A stretch of 24,844 nt of DNA from Opitutia bacterium UBA7374 (GTDB lineage: Bacteria; Verrucomicrobiota; Verrucomicrobiia; Opitutales; Coraliomargaritaceae), in the NCBI GenBank assembly GCA_002469895.1, contig DKOA01000002.1:1-24844 (forward strand), read 5' to 3'. The translations under genes and the position numbers were made by a program. Numbering within the stretch: the first letter of the stretch is position 1; the number at the start of each line of letters is the position of its first letter. The notes beneath the pieces were generated by a model, which saw only the letters and a list, made by a program, of their open reading frames with translations, had not been told where the DNA came from and ran no database searches. Below are positions 9,701 to 18,545 of this stretch, piece by piece.

Positions 9701-11184
9701 AAACACTCTCGTCTATGCATTTATCTCATACCGCTTTGCTGGCATGCGCACTTTTGCTTGTGTCCGGTGCGGCCATGGCCGGGCCCGAGCAGGCAGTGGT
9801 CAAGATCCTTAATTTCTCTCAGCAACCGGACTGGCGCGAGCCCTGGCGATTTTCCAGAGTCAGTCAGTCCTCGGGTAGCGGTTTTGTCATTGCCGACCAG
9901 CGCATCCTGACCAATGCCCATGTTGTTAGTTGGTCCAAACATATCCTCGTGCAGCGCTATCAGGACCCGCAGCCTTATCCGGCAGAGATCGAGTATATCG
10001 GGCACGACTGCGATCTCGCTATCCTTCGTGTTTCAGATCCTGATTTTTTCGAAGGAATCGAACCCTTGGCGATGGGAGAATTGCCTGAGGTGCGCTCCAC
10101 CGTGACGACTTACGGTTATCCTGCCGGGGGGCAACAGATCTCCTACACTCGAGGGGTTATCTCACGGATTGAAATGCAGCGCTACGCGCATATTTATAAC
10201 CGCTCTCTGCTGGCGGTACAGACCGATGCAGCAATCAACCCGGGAAATAGCGGAGGCCCCGCGCTACAGGATGGGCTGGTTGTCGGCGTCTCCTTTCAGG
10301 GGCAGCCCGGCCTGGAAAATGCCGGTTTCTTTATCCCGCCCAATATCATTCGCCACTTTCTTAAAGATATTGAAGACGGAACGTATGATGGCTTCCCCGA
10401 TGCCGGAATTGGGATCGTACAACTGCAAAACCCGGCCTTCCGTCGATCTCTAGGGCTTCAGGACGACGCGCTCGGTGCTCGTATTGATCGTCTTTATCAA
10501 CCCTTTCCAGAGACGCACAAACACATCCTACCAAACGATGTCATTTTAGAAGTATCCGGACAGGCGGTTGGCAGCGATGGGCTGGTGCAACACAAAGGCA
10601 ATCGTATCCATGCGGCTTTTCTCTTTGATGAGACCCAGCATGGTGAAACTATAGAACTGGTTGTCTGGCGGGAAGGTAAACGACAAACGATCGAATTACC
10701 GCTCTATGTGAATCGAGAAGACCGGATATCCGGACATCAATACGATCGCCCTCCGCCGTACTGCATCGTTGGCGGACTGGTCTTTACAGAACTCAGCGCG
10801 AACTACCTGAATGCACTGGGCAACAACTGGCTCCAGCAAGTGGACCCGGAAATTATGTATGAACTGCTCTACCGCGCACAGCAGGACGAGGCGACTGCCC
10901 GGAGCAAGCCGATCGTGCTCTCTAAAATCATCAAACACCCAAGCAATATCGATTTCGGTGTGGGTACACGCGATCTGTTGCGCACAGTGAATGGCCAGAC
11001 CGTTCACTCAATGGAAGATCTTGTAGCTGCACTGCATGAAAACACGGGAGAATTTCACCATTTCTCCTTCCTTTCCGGGCAGGAGGAAGCGCTCGACCGT
11101 GTCGCAGCAGAAATGGCTGATCGAGAACTTCAGGAGCAGTATAACATCCCTAGCCTGAAACGAGTGCCGGAGGCCGAGCTATGA
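9697..11184 (+). CDS. Exported Deg-type serine protease with PDZ domains (Deg9-like)
   Basis: This is a predicted periplasmic quality-control or regulatory protease. The 495-residue precursor has a signal peptide with likely cleavage after AMA near residue 28. A trypsin-like domain (about 35-225) carries the full triad: H75 in LTNAHVV, D106 in DCDLAIL, and S185 in NPGNSGGPA. A PDZ-like region follows (about 232-340, with a PNDVILEVSGQAV segment). The C-terminal part contains HQYDRPPPYCIVGGLVF and ends with a helix and YNIPS. Those C-terminal features resemble the PDZ_3 domain of plant Deg9-type proteases and not the second PDZ of E. coli DegP. It is joined by ATGA overlaps to the RidA gene before it and a catalytically dead homologue after it. 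Substrates are unknown. Confidence 0.9.
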   Translation: MKTLSSMHLSHTALLACALLLVSGAAMAGPEQAVVKILNFSQQPDWREPWRFSRVSQSSGSGFVIADQRILTNAHVVSWSKHILVQRYQDPQPYPAEIEYIGHDCDLAILRVSDPDFFEGIEPLAMGELPEVRSTVTTYGYPAGGQQISYTRGVISRIEMQRYAHIYNRSLLAVQTDAAINPGNSGGPALQDGLVVGVSFQGQPGLENAGFFIPPNIIRHFLKDIEDGTYDGFPDAGIGIVQLQNPAFRRSLGLQDDALGARIDRLYQPFPETHKHILPNDVILEVSGQAVGSDGLVQHKGNRIHAAFLFDETQHGETIELVVWREGKRQTIELPLYVNREDRISGHQYDRPPPYCIVGGLVFTELSANYLNALGNNWLQQVDPEIMYELLYRAQQDEATARSKPIVLSKIIKHPSNIDFGVGTRDLLRTVNGQTVHSMEDLVAALHENTGEFHHFSFLSGQEEALDRVAAEMADRELQEQYNIPSLKRVPEAEL

Positions 11185-12653
11185 CCCAGTATTTTTACCC
11201 TCTATTCATTGGGCTACTTTTCTTCTCTGCCTCGCTATCAGCGGCTCCGTTGATTCCGGCTAAGAGCTTTGATGCCAAGGCTTCGGTCGTAGAGATCGAA
11301 GTCACTCAAGCGACTTACAGCTACAAGATACCTTGGATCGTGGGTAATACACAGACCCGCAAAAATGGGATCATCCTTTCGGGCAAGCGTATCCTGACTA
11401 CGGCAGACGGCCTCTCCGGACAATACCTATGCCGGATTCGCAAGGGAGGACAAAGCCGTCATTTTACAGCCCAACTCCTCTGGATCGATTACCACACGAA
11501 CATCGCTCTGCTGGAAGTGGAGGACCCAAGCTTCTGGAACGACATGCGCCCGGTAAAACTGGCCTCCAAGCTGCCATTGCGAGGCGATCTGCAAATCTAC
11601 CGTTGGCGTAGCGGGCGTATTGAATCCCGTGCCGCTGAAATCATTCGTCTCTACATTGGTAGCAGCAAGACCAGCTATATCCGCCACCTGTCACTGGCCG
11701 TATCCTCCGAAATCAGTGCAGCCGGCTGGGCGGAAGTGGTGATCGATAAAAACCGACTGATCGGCCTGACCTCTTCGGGATCGGACAATCGACTAACGAT
11801 CCTCCCGGCGCCCTTTATCAAAAATGTATTAGCAGCCCGGGAAGGCCCGAATCCACCGGGGGCGGCCTTCTTTGATTTCGATTGGATGGATGGCAAAAAC
11901 CCGGCGCTGGTGCGATCAAAAGGCTTTCCCAAATTGGGTGAAGGTGTGGTCATCACCGAAATCGGGAAGCGTGGGCTCTCCAAGAATACCCTGCGGACTG
12001 GAGACATTCTTTATGAAATCGATGGCTTCTCGATTGATAATGACGGCAAATACATCGACCCGGATTATGGCCGTCTGTCAATGAATGGACTCGCCACCCG
12101 TTCGCATTTTGCCGGGCAAAGTGTAACGATGAAAGTCTGGCGCGATGGGACCGAGACGAGCATCGACTACAAGCTACCGCAAGCGGACTTCGAAAAAAGT
12201 GTTATTCCCGAGCAATGCTTTGATCGCGCACCGGAATATCTGATTACCGGAGGCCTTGTCTTCCAGCCATTGACCGGGCCTCTGATGCGTTCACTGGGAC
12301 AGGAAACCTCCCTACTGCTGGATTACTACGAAGAAGCGCCTCCGATTGGGGATCGCGGTGGCTTGATTGTGCTCTCAATGGTACTTCCAGACGATTATAA
12401 CCGAGGCTATGAATCTGCCCGGCTACTGGTCGTCGATCAGATTAACGAGCAGAAAATTGAATCGTTAGAGGAAGTCGAAGCGGCCCTGCAAAACCCAATC
12501 GACGGCTATCATCGAATTCTTTTTATGCCGGATGAGGCGTTAGTACACATGGTGCTTGACGCCGACGAGCTGGAAGCAGCTACCCAGCGAATTTTAGAGC
12601 GCTACCGTATACCCAAACCAAGCTTTCTGGGTGAAACAGACGCCGCAAATTGA
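11181..12653 (+). CDS. Catalytically dead Deg-like paralogue (pseudoprotease)
   Basis: This exported 490-residue protein (signal peptide, cleavage near residue 21-22) has the same length and domain order as the preceding protease. Its protease-like domain covers about 30-215, followed by a PDZ region (LRTGDILYEIDG at about 271-282) and a PDZ_3-like C-terminus with FDRAPEYLITGGLVF and a final ILERYRIP. All three catalytic positions are changed. His becomes Asp (ILTTADG, D76), Asp becomes Asn (HTNIALLEV, N107), and the NSGGPA nucleophile loop is replaced by SAAGWAEVV. The reading frame is intact with no internal stops, so it looks maintained, not decayed. It probably acts as a partner, scaffold or regulator of the neighbouring protease. 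That role is inferred from the ATGA overlap at 11181-11184 and the shared architecture. Confidence 0.85.
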   Translation: MTQYFYPLFIGLLFFSASLSAAPLIPAKSFDAKASVVEIEVTQATYSYKIPWIVGNTQTRKNGIILSGKRILTTADGLSGQYLCRIRKGGQSRHFTAQLLWIDYHTNIALLEVEDPSFWNDMRPVKLASKLPLRGDLQIYRWRSGRIESRAAEIIRLYIGSSKTSYIRHLSLAVSSEISAAGWAEVVIDKNRLIGLTSSGSDNRLTILPAPFIKNVLAAREGPNPPGAAFFDFDWMDGKNPALVRSKGFPKLGEGVVITEIGKRGLSKNTLRTGDILYEIDGFSIDNDGKYIDPDYGRLSMNGLATRSHFAGQSVTMKVWRDGTETSIDYKLPQADFEKSVIPEQCFDRAPEYLITGGLVFQPLTGPLMRSLGQETSLLLDYYEEAPPIGDRGGLIVLSMVLPDDYNRGYESARLLVVDQINEQKIESLEEVEAALQNPIDGYHRILFMPDEALVHMVLDADELEAATQRILERYRIPKPSFLGETDAAN

Positions 12654-12660
12654 TCCTTTT

Positions 12661-13239
12661 ATGCCTGAGCCTATTGAAGAAAATAATCCGTTGGACGACT
12701 TGGAGAAGATCCTTGTTAGCGAGTCCGATATTCAGGCACGGCTAGCTGAACTGGGACACCAGATCACTTGTGACTATGTGGGTCGGGAACTTGCGGTTAT
12801 CGCAATTATCAATGGCGCAATTATTTTTGTGGCGGATCTGATTCGACAAATCCGCCTGCCCGTCCAACTGGATTGCATCCGCGTAGCAAGCTATCGCGAC
12901 GAGACCCGCCCGGTTCAACAACCGGAGATCATTGATCGTGTACGCCTTGATCTGCAGGGCATCGACGTACTCTTGATCGACGACATCCTGGATACGGGAC
13001 AGACTTTATCGATGATTACCAAAACCATTGAGAAAATGGAGCCAGCCTCGATAAAAACCTGCGTACTACTGGATAAGGATGCACCGAGATCGGTGGATTT
13101 CAGCGCGGATTATGTCGGCTTCAAAATCCCGGACGCTTTTGTCGTGGGCTATGGCCTCGACTTTGCCGAGCGCTACCGGCAGCTGCCCTGTATCGGGATG
13201 CTCAAACCGGAACTGCAAAACCCACCGGCTTGGAATTAA
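12661..13239 (+). CDS. hpt: Hypoxanthine phosphoribosyltransferase
   Basis: This purine-salvage enzyme converts hypoxanthine (and often guanine) plus PRPP to IMP/GMP. The 192-residue protein has the family's flexible-loop region (VASYRDETRPVQQPEI), the PRPP-binding loop VLLIDDILDTGQTL (about 103-116), the purine-contacting stretch DYVGFKIPDAFVVGYGLDFAE (shown here in part: YVGFKIPDAF), and RYRQLPCIGML near the end. The ATG at 12661 is preferred. An alternative GTG at 12631 would add 10 residues and overlap the previous gene by 23 bases. No clear ribosome-binding site supports either. It is the last gene of the plus-strand run and converges with the next minus-strand gene after 26 bases, where I see no clear terminator. 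Confidence 0.94.
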   Translation: MPEPIEENNPLDDLEKILVSESDIQARLAELGHQITCDYVGRELAVIAIINGAIIFVADLIRQIRLPVQLDCIRVASYRDETRPVQQPEIIDRVRLDLQGIDVLLIDDILDTGQTLSMITKTIEKMEPASIKTCVLLDKDAPRSVDFSADYVGFKIPDAFVVGYGLDFAERYRQLPCIGMLKPELQNPPAWN

Positions 13240-13265
13240 TCACGCTGCGGCACTTTCATCCGGCA

Positions 13266-14186
13266 CTATTGGGGAACCAGCAAATCAATGTAGACCAACC
13301 GATGGTCGCTCCCGGTGACACCTGGAAGTGAATCGACGACACTGCCCTGCCCCCCGACAAGGAGCGACTGTGCAGCAGGTGAGAGAATAAAGCCGTCCAG
13401 AGTCGAATACAAACGTTGCTTAGAAAAGTGGTGCGTCCAAGCCTCTCCGCGTTCGTCTATGGCCTCTACAGCAGTCCCAATTTGTAGCTCTCCCCGACGT
13501 AAAAAACGATGCCGCACGGGAGAGTTCGGGTGATCATTAAAATCACCCGCTATACAGTAGCGTTCATGACCGGCTTCTTTTGTTCGAGCAATAATCCGGT
13601 CACGGCAAGCTGTTGCCTCCCCTAATCGACGTTTAACTGATTTTGGATCCTCCGGGTTCGATGAATAGGCACTCTTCAAATGAAGCGCGAATAACAACAG
13701 TGTATCTTCAGCGCCGGAGCCATAGCCAACTGCGAGTTCAAACAGGCCACGCTTAACCAACAAACGCTGGTCAAAGTATTTGAAACTGAGATCCTCATGG
13801 CGAATGACCCAACGGAACGGTCTACGAGAGAGAACCGCCATGTGTCTCTCACCTTCGACCGATTGCATGTGGGCAATGTGTGGGAAATGCAGACCGCCGG
13901 CGGCCAGGTCTGCCCTAAGTTCCTCCAGGTGTTCGATCTCACCTATCTCCTGAACAAGCAAGATGTGAGGACGGACGGAGAGGATGGTACTGCGCAGGGC
14001 GCGCTTCTCGGACTCGGGTTTTGGGTAATCGGGGCGCCAGTGCCCCTCAACCACTCGATCGGCCTGCAGATAATTATGCAGATTGTAGGTGGCAATACGC
14101 AGTGTATCTGCAGACAGTAGCACTGGTAGGAGGAACAGGTAAAAGAGCCAAGCCGGACGAAGAGAACGGCGAGCCCGAGCGATCAT
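13266..14186 (-). CDS. Exported endonuclease/exonuclease/phosphatase-family protein
   Basis: This metal-dependent phosphoesterase fold acts on nucleic acids, phosphoinositides or other phosphodiesters in different members. The 306-residue precursor has a basic N-terminus (RARRSLR) and a hydrophobic segment to about residue 25 ending LLSADT, consistent with export. The signature residues are all present: N35 in ATYNLHNY, E80 in LLVQEIGE, H169 in FALHLKS, D215 and N217 in AGDFNDHP, and the terminal D294/H295 in GSDHRLV. The substrate cannot be predicted. An extracellular or periplasmic nuclease is one option. Its ATG overlaps the stop of the M48 protease gene (ATGA, 14183-14186), so the two are probably translated together. 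Confidence 0.87.
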   Translation of the reverse strand: MIARARRSLRPAWLFYLFLLPVLLSADTLRIATYNLHNYLQADRVVEGHWRPDYPKPESEKRALRSTILSVRPHILLVQEIGEIEHLEELRADLAAGGLHFPHIAHMQSVEGERHMAVLSRRPFRWVIRHEDLSFKYFDQRLLVKRGLFELAVGYGSGAEDTLLLFALHLKSAYSSNPEDPKSVKRRLGEATACRDRIIARTKEAGHERYCIAGDFNDHPNSPVRHRFLRRGELQIGTAVEAIDERGEAWTHHFSKQRLYSTLDGFILSPAAQSLLVGGQGSVVDSLPGVTGSDHRLVYIDLLVPQ

Positions 14187-15442
14187 GATTGAGCGACTGA
14201 CTGGAGGGCCGATTCACGCTCGAGCAAGGTCGGGTGCGAATAGTGAAAAGCACTATAGAGTGGATGCGGTGTTAAATTACTTAGGTTCTTCTCATGCAGG
14301 TTACGCAAAGCGGAAATCAGAGGCTCTGCGCCACCAACTGCGTTTCGAGCAAAGGCATCGGCCTCGTACTCGTGCTTTCTCGAAAGCGCGCTGGAAAGCG
14401 GTGAAAGCCAGAAGGAAATAAAACCGGAAAGAATCATAAAGAGCAGAAGTACGGGTACCAATGCCTGCGAATCCGCTTCGCTGAAAAAGAACGCCTGAGC
14501 AAACCAGGGACTCGTCGTCAGCCAGCCGAGTGCAGCAAACATAACGAGACCGGAGACTGCAGAAAGAGCGACCATTTTGGGGATATGGCCGAGTTTGTAA
14601 TGCCCAATCTCGTGCGCCAGAACGGCCTCTAATTCCTCTTCATTCATCTGCTCCATCAAGGTATCGTAGAGGACAATCCGGCGAAAGCGTCCAAAGCCGG
14701 CAAAGAAAGCATTTGAGTGGGTGGAACGACGGCTACCATCCATCTTAAGGATTGTCTGGGCGAGAAATCCCGTGCGATCAGACAGAGCAAAAAGGCGCTC
14801 CCGAAGAGAACCGTCTTCGAGCGGTTCCATCTTATTAAAGAGCGGCATAATAAACATGGGGAAAGCGACCACCAAGATGAGCTGAAAAAGAAAAAATGCG
14901 GCAAAGCCCCAGACCCACCAATAGACACCGGCGGATTCTACAAGAAAAAGTAAGAGTGCAAGCAATGGACAACCGATGAGGAAACCCAAAAATAAACCTT
15001 TGCCCTTATCGGACAACCAGAGGCCGGTAGTGCTCTTATTAAAGCCAAAGCGTTCTTCGATCCTAAAGGTATGCCACCACTCGAAAGGCAAGCCGGGAAG
15101 AGAAAGAACAAAGAGCAAGCCGAGAAGCACGACGGACTGCCCCCAAATGCCGTATCCAAACCAACTGCTGGCTAAGTCATAAGCCCAGGGAAGAAATCCG
15201 AAAGAGAGAATACAAAGCAGGACGATGGTATCAAAGGCATCGTTGAGCATGCCAAAACGTGCCTTCGCCACAGTATAATCTATCGATTTTTCATATGCCT
15301 GTGCGTCAATAAAGCCTCGGAAAGCTTCCGGAACTTCACCTGCACATTTTCGGCAATATTGCAGATTCAATGCATCTAAAATAAGACTGGCCGCTGTCTT
15401 AGCGAGGAGGAGAAGCACTACGAGGAGCCATACTGTATTCAT
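14183..15442 (-). CDS. M48-family membrane metallopeptidase (Ste24/HtpX-like)
   Basis: This is an integral-membrane zinc protease related to the CAAX prenyl protease Ste24, which in bacteria is generally thought to act in membrane-protein quality control. The 419-residue protein has several hydrophobic segments (about 2-24, 68-90, 102-118, 148-170, 177-200, 290-310, 327-350). The zinc site is HEIGH (277-281), with the third ligand Glu in the EYEADAFA segment (about 358-365). STHSNAFFAGFG upstream of the HEIGH motif and the closing SHPTLLERE are typical of the Ste24 group. The ATG at 15442 is chosen because the 62-residue in-frame extension to 15628 crosses the terminator hairpin and is not family-like. 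It is followed directly by the overlapping exported phosphoesterase gene. Confidence 0.92.
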   Translation of the reverse strand: MNTVWLLVVLLLLAKTAASLILDALNLQYCRKCAGEVPEAFRGFIDAQAYEKSIDYTVAKARFGMLNDAFDTIVLLCILSFGFLPWAYDLASSWFGYGIWGQSVVLLGLLFVLSLPGLPFEWWHTFRIEERFGFNKSTTGLWLSDKGKGLFLGFLIGCPLLALLLFLVESAGVYWWVWGFAAFFLFQLILVVAFPMFIMPLFNKMEPLEDGSLRERLFALSDRTGFLAQTILKMDGSRRSTHSNAFFAGFGRFRRIVLYDTLMEQMNEEELEAVLAHEIGHYKLGHIPKMVALSAVSGLVMFAALGWLTTSPWFAQAFFFSEADSQALVPVLLLFMILSGFISFWLSPLSSALSRKHEYEADAFARNAVGGAEPLISALRNLHEKNLSNLTPHPLYSAFHYSHPTLLERESALQSVAQS

Positions 15443-15460
15443 ATCAGGATGATTGCTTAG

Positions 15461-15493
15461 AGAATAAAAACCGCCGCCGAGAATCGGCGGCGG
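15461..15493 (-). terminator. Rho-independent terminator after pilC
   Basis: A perfect 10-bp GC-rich stem pairs 15471-15480 with 15484-15493 across a 3-base loop. On the minus strand it is followed by TTTTTATTC. It lies 50 bases past the pilC stop codon and 19 bases before the M48 protease start, so it should end the pilus transcript and separate it from the protease gene. Confidence 0.9.
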
Positions 15494-15542
15494 TAGTGCG
15501 CTTGGGGTATGAGCGCAAACAGGGAAGCCGCAGTAAGCGACC

Positions 15543-16805
15543 TCAGCCCGAAAGTTGCTTGATGATTTCGACGATCGGCAGGAAGAGCGCGATAACGATA
15601 AAACCGACAACAAGTGCGAGGAAAACAATCATGATCGGCTCAATAATTGAAGTAATACCGGCCACTGCATTGTCCACATCCTCGTCATAGTTGTCGGCCA
15701 CACGATTGAGCATCGTAGCCAAGTCACCTGTCTCTTCGCCCACATCGATCATACTGGTGACCATATTGGGAAAGACACTTTCGCGATCCATCTGCCGGGC
15801 CAGTGGTTCACCATCGCGAACACTGTCATGCACGCGGGTGAGCGCTCCGGAGAAAAAGACATTACCGGTAATATCCTTGGTAATATTAATCGCTTGCAGG
15901 ATAGGAACCCCACTGGACAACAATGTACCGAAGGTACGGGTAATGCGGGCGATATTCACCTTACGAACCAGATCACCCACTTTGGGGAAGTTAATCGACG
16001 ACCAGTTGAAAGCCTTGGCCCCAACTGCTGTCCTGCCGAGGAATTTGAAAGCAAAAAAGAGGAGCGCAAGAAGAGCTAGGGATAGAAATATATTATCCTT
16101 CACAAAATTACTGATATTGATGACCAGCTGTGTGGGAGCAGGCAGCGCCTTACCCTCGAGCATGTCCTCGAAAATCGACTGGAACTTGGGCACCACAACG
16201 ACCATAAGCAGGGCAACGATAGCGACGGCCACGGAAACCACAACGATCGGATAGACCATGGCTGATTGCACCTTTTTCTTGGTCTTTTCCGCCTTCTCCA
16301 TAAAACCGGCGAGACGGGAAAGCACGACCTCAAGAACACCACCGGCTTCACCCGCCTTGATCATGTTGACATAGAGTCGATCAAATACCTTAGGGTGCTG
16401 TGAAAGGCCGTCAGAGAAAGAATTACCCGACTTTACCTGATCCGCTATCTGCTGCATAACTCCCTTGAAACGTTCGTTGCGCTCCTGCCGGATCATCACC
16501 TCAAGCGCGCGTAGCAATGGTAGGCCGGCCTCCAAAAGCGTGGCCAATTGTCTTGTAAAAGTAGTCAACTCGGCTTGCTTGACTTTCTTCCCAAGGGAAA
16601 ATCCACCAGAAGATTTCTTCTTCGCTTTGACAGATTTTTGTTTAGCACTCGATTCGCTACTTTGACCGTCGCCCTCGGCGACAGAAGTCGGCATCAGCCC
16701 CATCGAGCTAAGCTTGTTACGTGCTTCCTCTTCAGAGCCTGCGTTGAGTGAACCTGTCTTTTGTTTACCGTTCGAATCAATGGCGGAATATGTGAACTTT
16801 GGCAT
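15543..16805 (-). CDS. pilC: Type IV pilus inner-membrane platform protein (GspF/PilC family)
   Basis: PilC is the polytopic platform that couples the cytoplasmic ATPases to pilus assembly and disassembly. The 420-residue protein has an N-terminal segment starting MPKFTYSAIDSNGKQKTGSL, typical of PilC/GspF. A lysine/serine-rich linker (about 47-75) follows. Two T2SSF repeats occupy about 82-205 and 285-407, each beginning with a TRQLATLLEAGLPLLRAL-like or TRTFGTLLSSGVPILQAI-like helix. Hydrophobic segments lie near 185-206, 238-256 and 389-412. It is last in the motor cluster, 19 bases after the second PilB-like ATPase, and ends at a strong terminator. A type II secretion role is possible by family but less likely with pilT next door. 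Confidence 0.94.
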   Translation of the reverse strand: MPKFTYSAIDSNGKQKTGSLNAGSEEEARNKLSSMGLMPTSVAEGDGQSSESSAKQKSVKAKKKSSGGFSLGKKVKQAELTTFTRQLATLLEAGLPLLRALEVMIRQERNERFKGVMQQIADQVKSGNSFSDGLSQHPKVFDRLYVNMIKAGEAGGVLEVVLSRLAGFMEKAEKTKKKVQSAMVYPIVVVSVAVAIVALLMVVVVPKFQSIFEDMLEGKALPAPTQLVINISNFVKDNIFLSLALLALLFFAFKFLGRTAVGAKAFNWSSINFPKVGDLVRKVNIARITRTFGTLLSSGVPILQAINITKDITGNVFFSGALTRVHDSVRDGEPLARQMDRESVFPNMVTSMIDVGEETGDLATMLNRVADNYDEDVDNAVAGITSIIEPIMIVFLALVVGFIVIALFLPIVEIIKQLSG

Positions 16806-16824
16806 CTTACTATCTTTATGGGGT

Positions 16825-18513
16825 TTAGGTGTATTTTAAAACTTCTTCTATGGTTGTATTGCCATCGAATATGGCGCGTAGTCCATCATCGCGCAAGCTT
16901 CTCATTCCCTGTTCCATCGCTTTTTGGCGAATCGCCAGAGTCGGTGCTTTCTTGTTAATCAGTTCGCGCAAGGCATCGGTAATCATGACCATTTCAAATA
17001 ATCCGACTCGACCACGGTAACCGGTCTTGCTGCACTCGGGGCAACCGTTTCCGTAGTAGAAGTCCTTATCCGCGATTTCCAGCGGATCGACCTCCAGCAT
17101 ATCAATCAGGTCGCGCCCCGGCTCATAGGCCGTACGGCAGGACTTACATATACTCCGCAAGAGGCGCTGAGCCAGTATGGCTTCCAATGAAGCAGAAATA
17201 AGGAATGCATCCAGCCCCATATCAATGAGACGGGTGACTGCGCCGGGCGCATCATTGGTGTGAAGAGTAGAAAGGACAACGTGTCCGGTGAGGGATGCCT
17301 GCACGGCAATTTGCGCCGTCTCCAAGTCACGAATCTCACCAACCATGATTTTGTCGGGATCTTGGCGAAGGAAAGCACGCAGTGCGCGGGCGAAATCAAG
17401 ACCTACCTGGTGATTCACCGCAACCTGCATAATGCCGTCGATTTCGTACTCAATCGGGTCTTCTGCAGTGAGAATCTTGGTTTCGATTTTGTTTACTTCA
17501 CGAAGCGCACTGTAGAGTGTGGTGGTCTTGCCTGATCCGGTCGGCCCGGTAACAATAAAGATCCCATTTGGACGAGCGACCAGATCGCGGATTTTCCCCA
17601 AAATATCATCCGGAAGACTAAGTGCTTCCAAATCCAGATTGACGACCGATTTATCCAAAACACGGAGCACTACACTCTCGCCGAATTGTGTCGGCAGAGT
17701 CGAAACCCGCAAATCAACAGGACGTCCGGAAATGGTCATCTTAATCCGCCCGTCTTGTGGAATACGCGACTCAGAGATGTTCATGTTGGACAAGACCTTG
17801 ATCCGCGAAATGACCGGTATGGCTAAACTTTTCGGCGGTGGTGCCATTTCATAGAGGGCACCGTCAATCCGATAGCGGATACGAAACTGATCCTCATAGG
17901 GCTCAAAGTGCACGTCTGAAGCTTTGTCTTTAATGGCCTGTTGCAAGACGACATTGACGAAACGAATGATCGGCGTCTGATTGGCCACATCGGTTAGATC
18001 CGTCTCGGATGCGTCATCATCCATTTCACTGAAGGTATCCCCCATGTCTCCAATAATGTCATCAATGGAGGAGTCTTCTTCGCCATAGGTATCGACGATC
18101 AACTTGTCCAGATCGTCCGGATCACAGACGAGGACGTGGATATCTTTGTTCAACGTGAAAGTCAGATCATCGATGATACTGGCATTAAACGGATCTTTAG
18201 CCAGAACCTTGACCGAAGCGGTATCACTCTCCAGTGGTACAATTGCGTACATGCGAGCTACGGATGGCTTGACGATGGCAGCTATTTGCTCCGGCACACG
18301 CTCCGGAGTCGAATCCGCGCATTCCAGGCCAAGATAGTCGGCGACGAGTGACAGAATCTGTCTGCGTTCAACCAAGCCGGAGTCGATAACTGCCTCGGCG
18401 AGGGGTTTGCCGGTCTGCAAATGAGATTCGTTTATTTCATCCAACTGCGAGTCGTCGAGGAGCTCCGAGGATTTTATAATCTCAAATATTGTGTCGTTGT
18501 GATCTTCAAACAT
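16825..18513 (-). CDS. PilB/GspE-family assembly ATPase (second copy)
   Basis: This is a cytoplasmic hexameric ATPase of the type II secretion/type IV pilus family. The 562-residue protein has an N-terminal MshEN-like domain (about 5-140), an acidic Asp/Ser linker (about 145-178), then the catalytic core. Visible motifs are Walker A GPTGSGKTT (323-331), Asp box AEDPIEY, Walker B region RQDPDKIMVGEIRD (383-396), His box GHVVLSTLHTNDA, and the zinc-binding tetracysteine C456/C459/C491/C494. The domain order is that of PilB or GspE, not PilT. It sits between pilT and pilC. The first copy (19662-21395) has the same architecture but differs in the linker and Walker B context, so the two may power different machines or form alternative motors. 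Confidence 0.92.
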   Translation of the reverse strand: MFEDHNDTIFEIIKSSELLDDSQLDEINESHLQTGKPLAEAVIDSGLVERRQILSLVADYLGLECADSTPERVPEQIAAIVKPSVARMYAIVPLESDTASVKVLAKDPFNASIIDDLTFTLNKDIHVLVCDPDDLDKLIVDTYGEEDSSIDDIIGDMGDTFSEMDDDASETDLTDVANQTPIIRFVNVVLQQAIKDKASDVHFEPYEDQFRIRYRIDGALYEMAPPPKSLAIPVISRIKVLSNMNISESRIPQDGRIKMTISGRPVDLRVSTLPTQFGESVVLRVLDKSVVNLDLEALSLPDDILGKIRDLVARPNGIFIVTGPTGSGKTTTLYSALREVNKIETKILTAEDPIEYEIDGIMQVAVNHQVGLDFARALRAFLRQDPDKIMVGEIRDLETAQIAVQASLTGHVVLSTLHTNDAPGAVTRLIDMGLDAFLISASLEAILAQRLLRSICKSCRTAYEPGRDLIDMLEVDPLEIADKDFYYGNGCPECSKTGYRGRVGLFEMVMITDALRELINKKAPTLAIRQKAMEQGMRSLRDDGLRAIFDGNTTIEEVLKYT

Positions 18514-18545
18514 GGGGGAGGTCTGGTCTGGGTATGCGATAAGTG

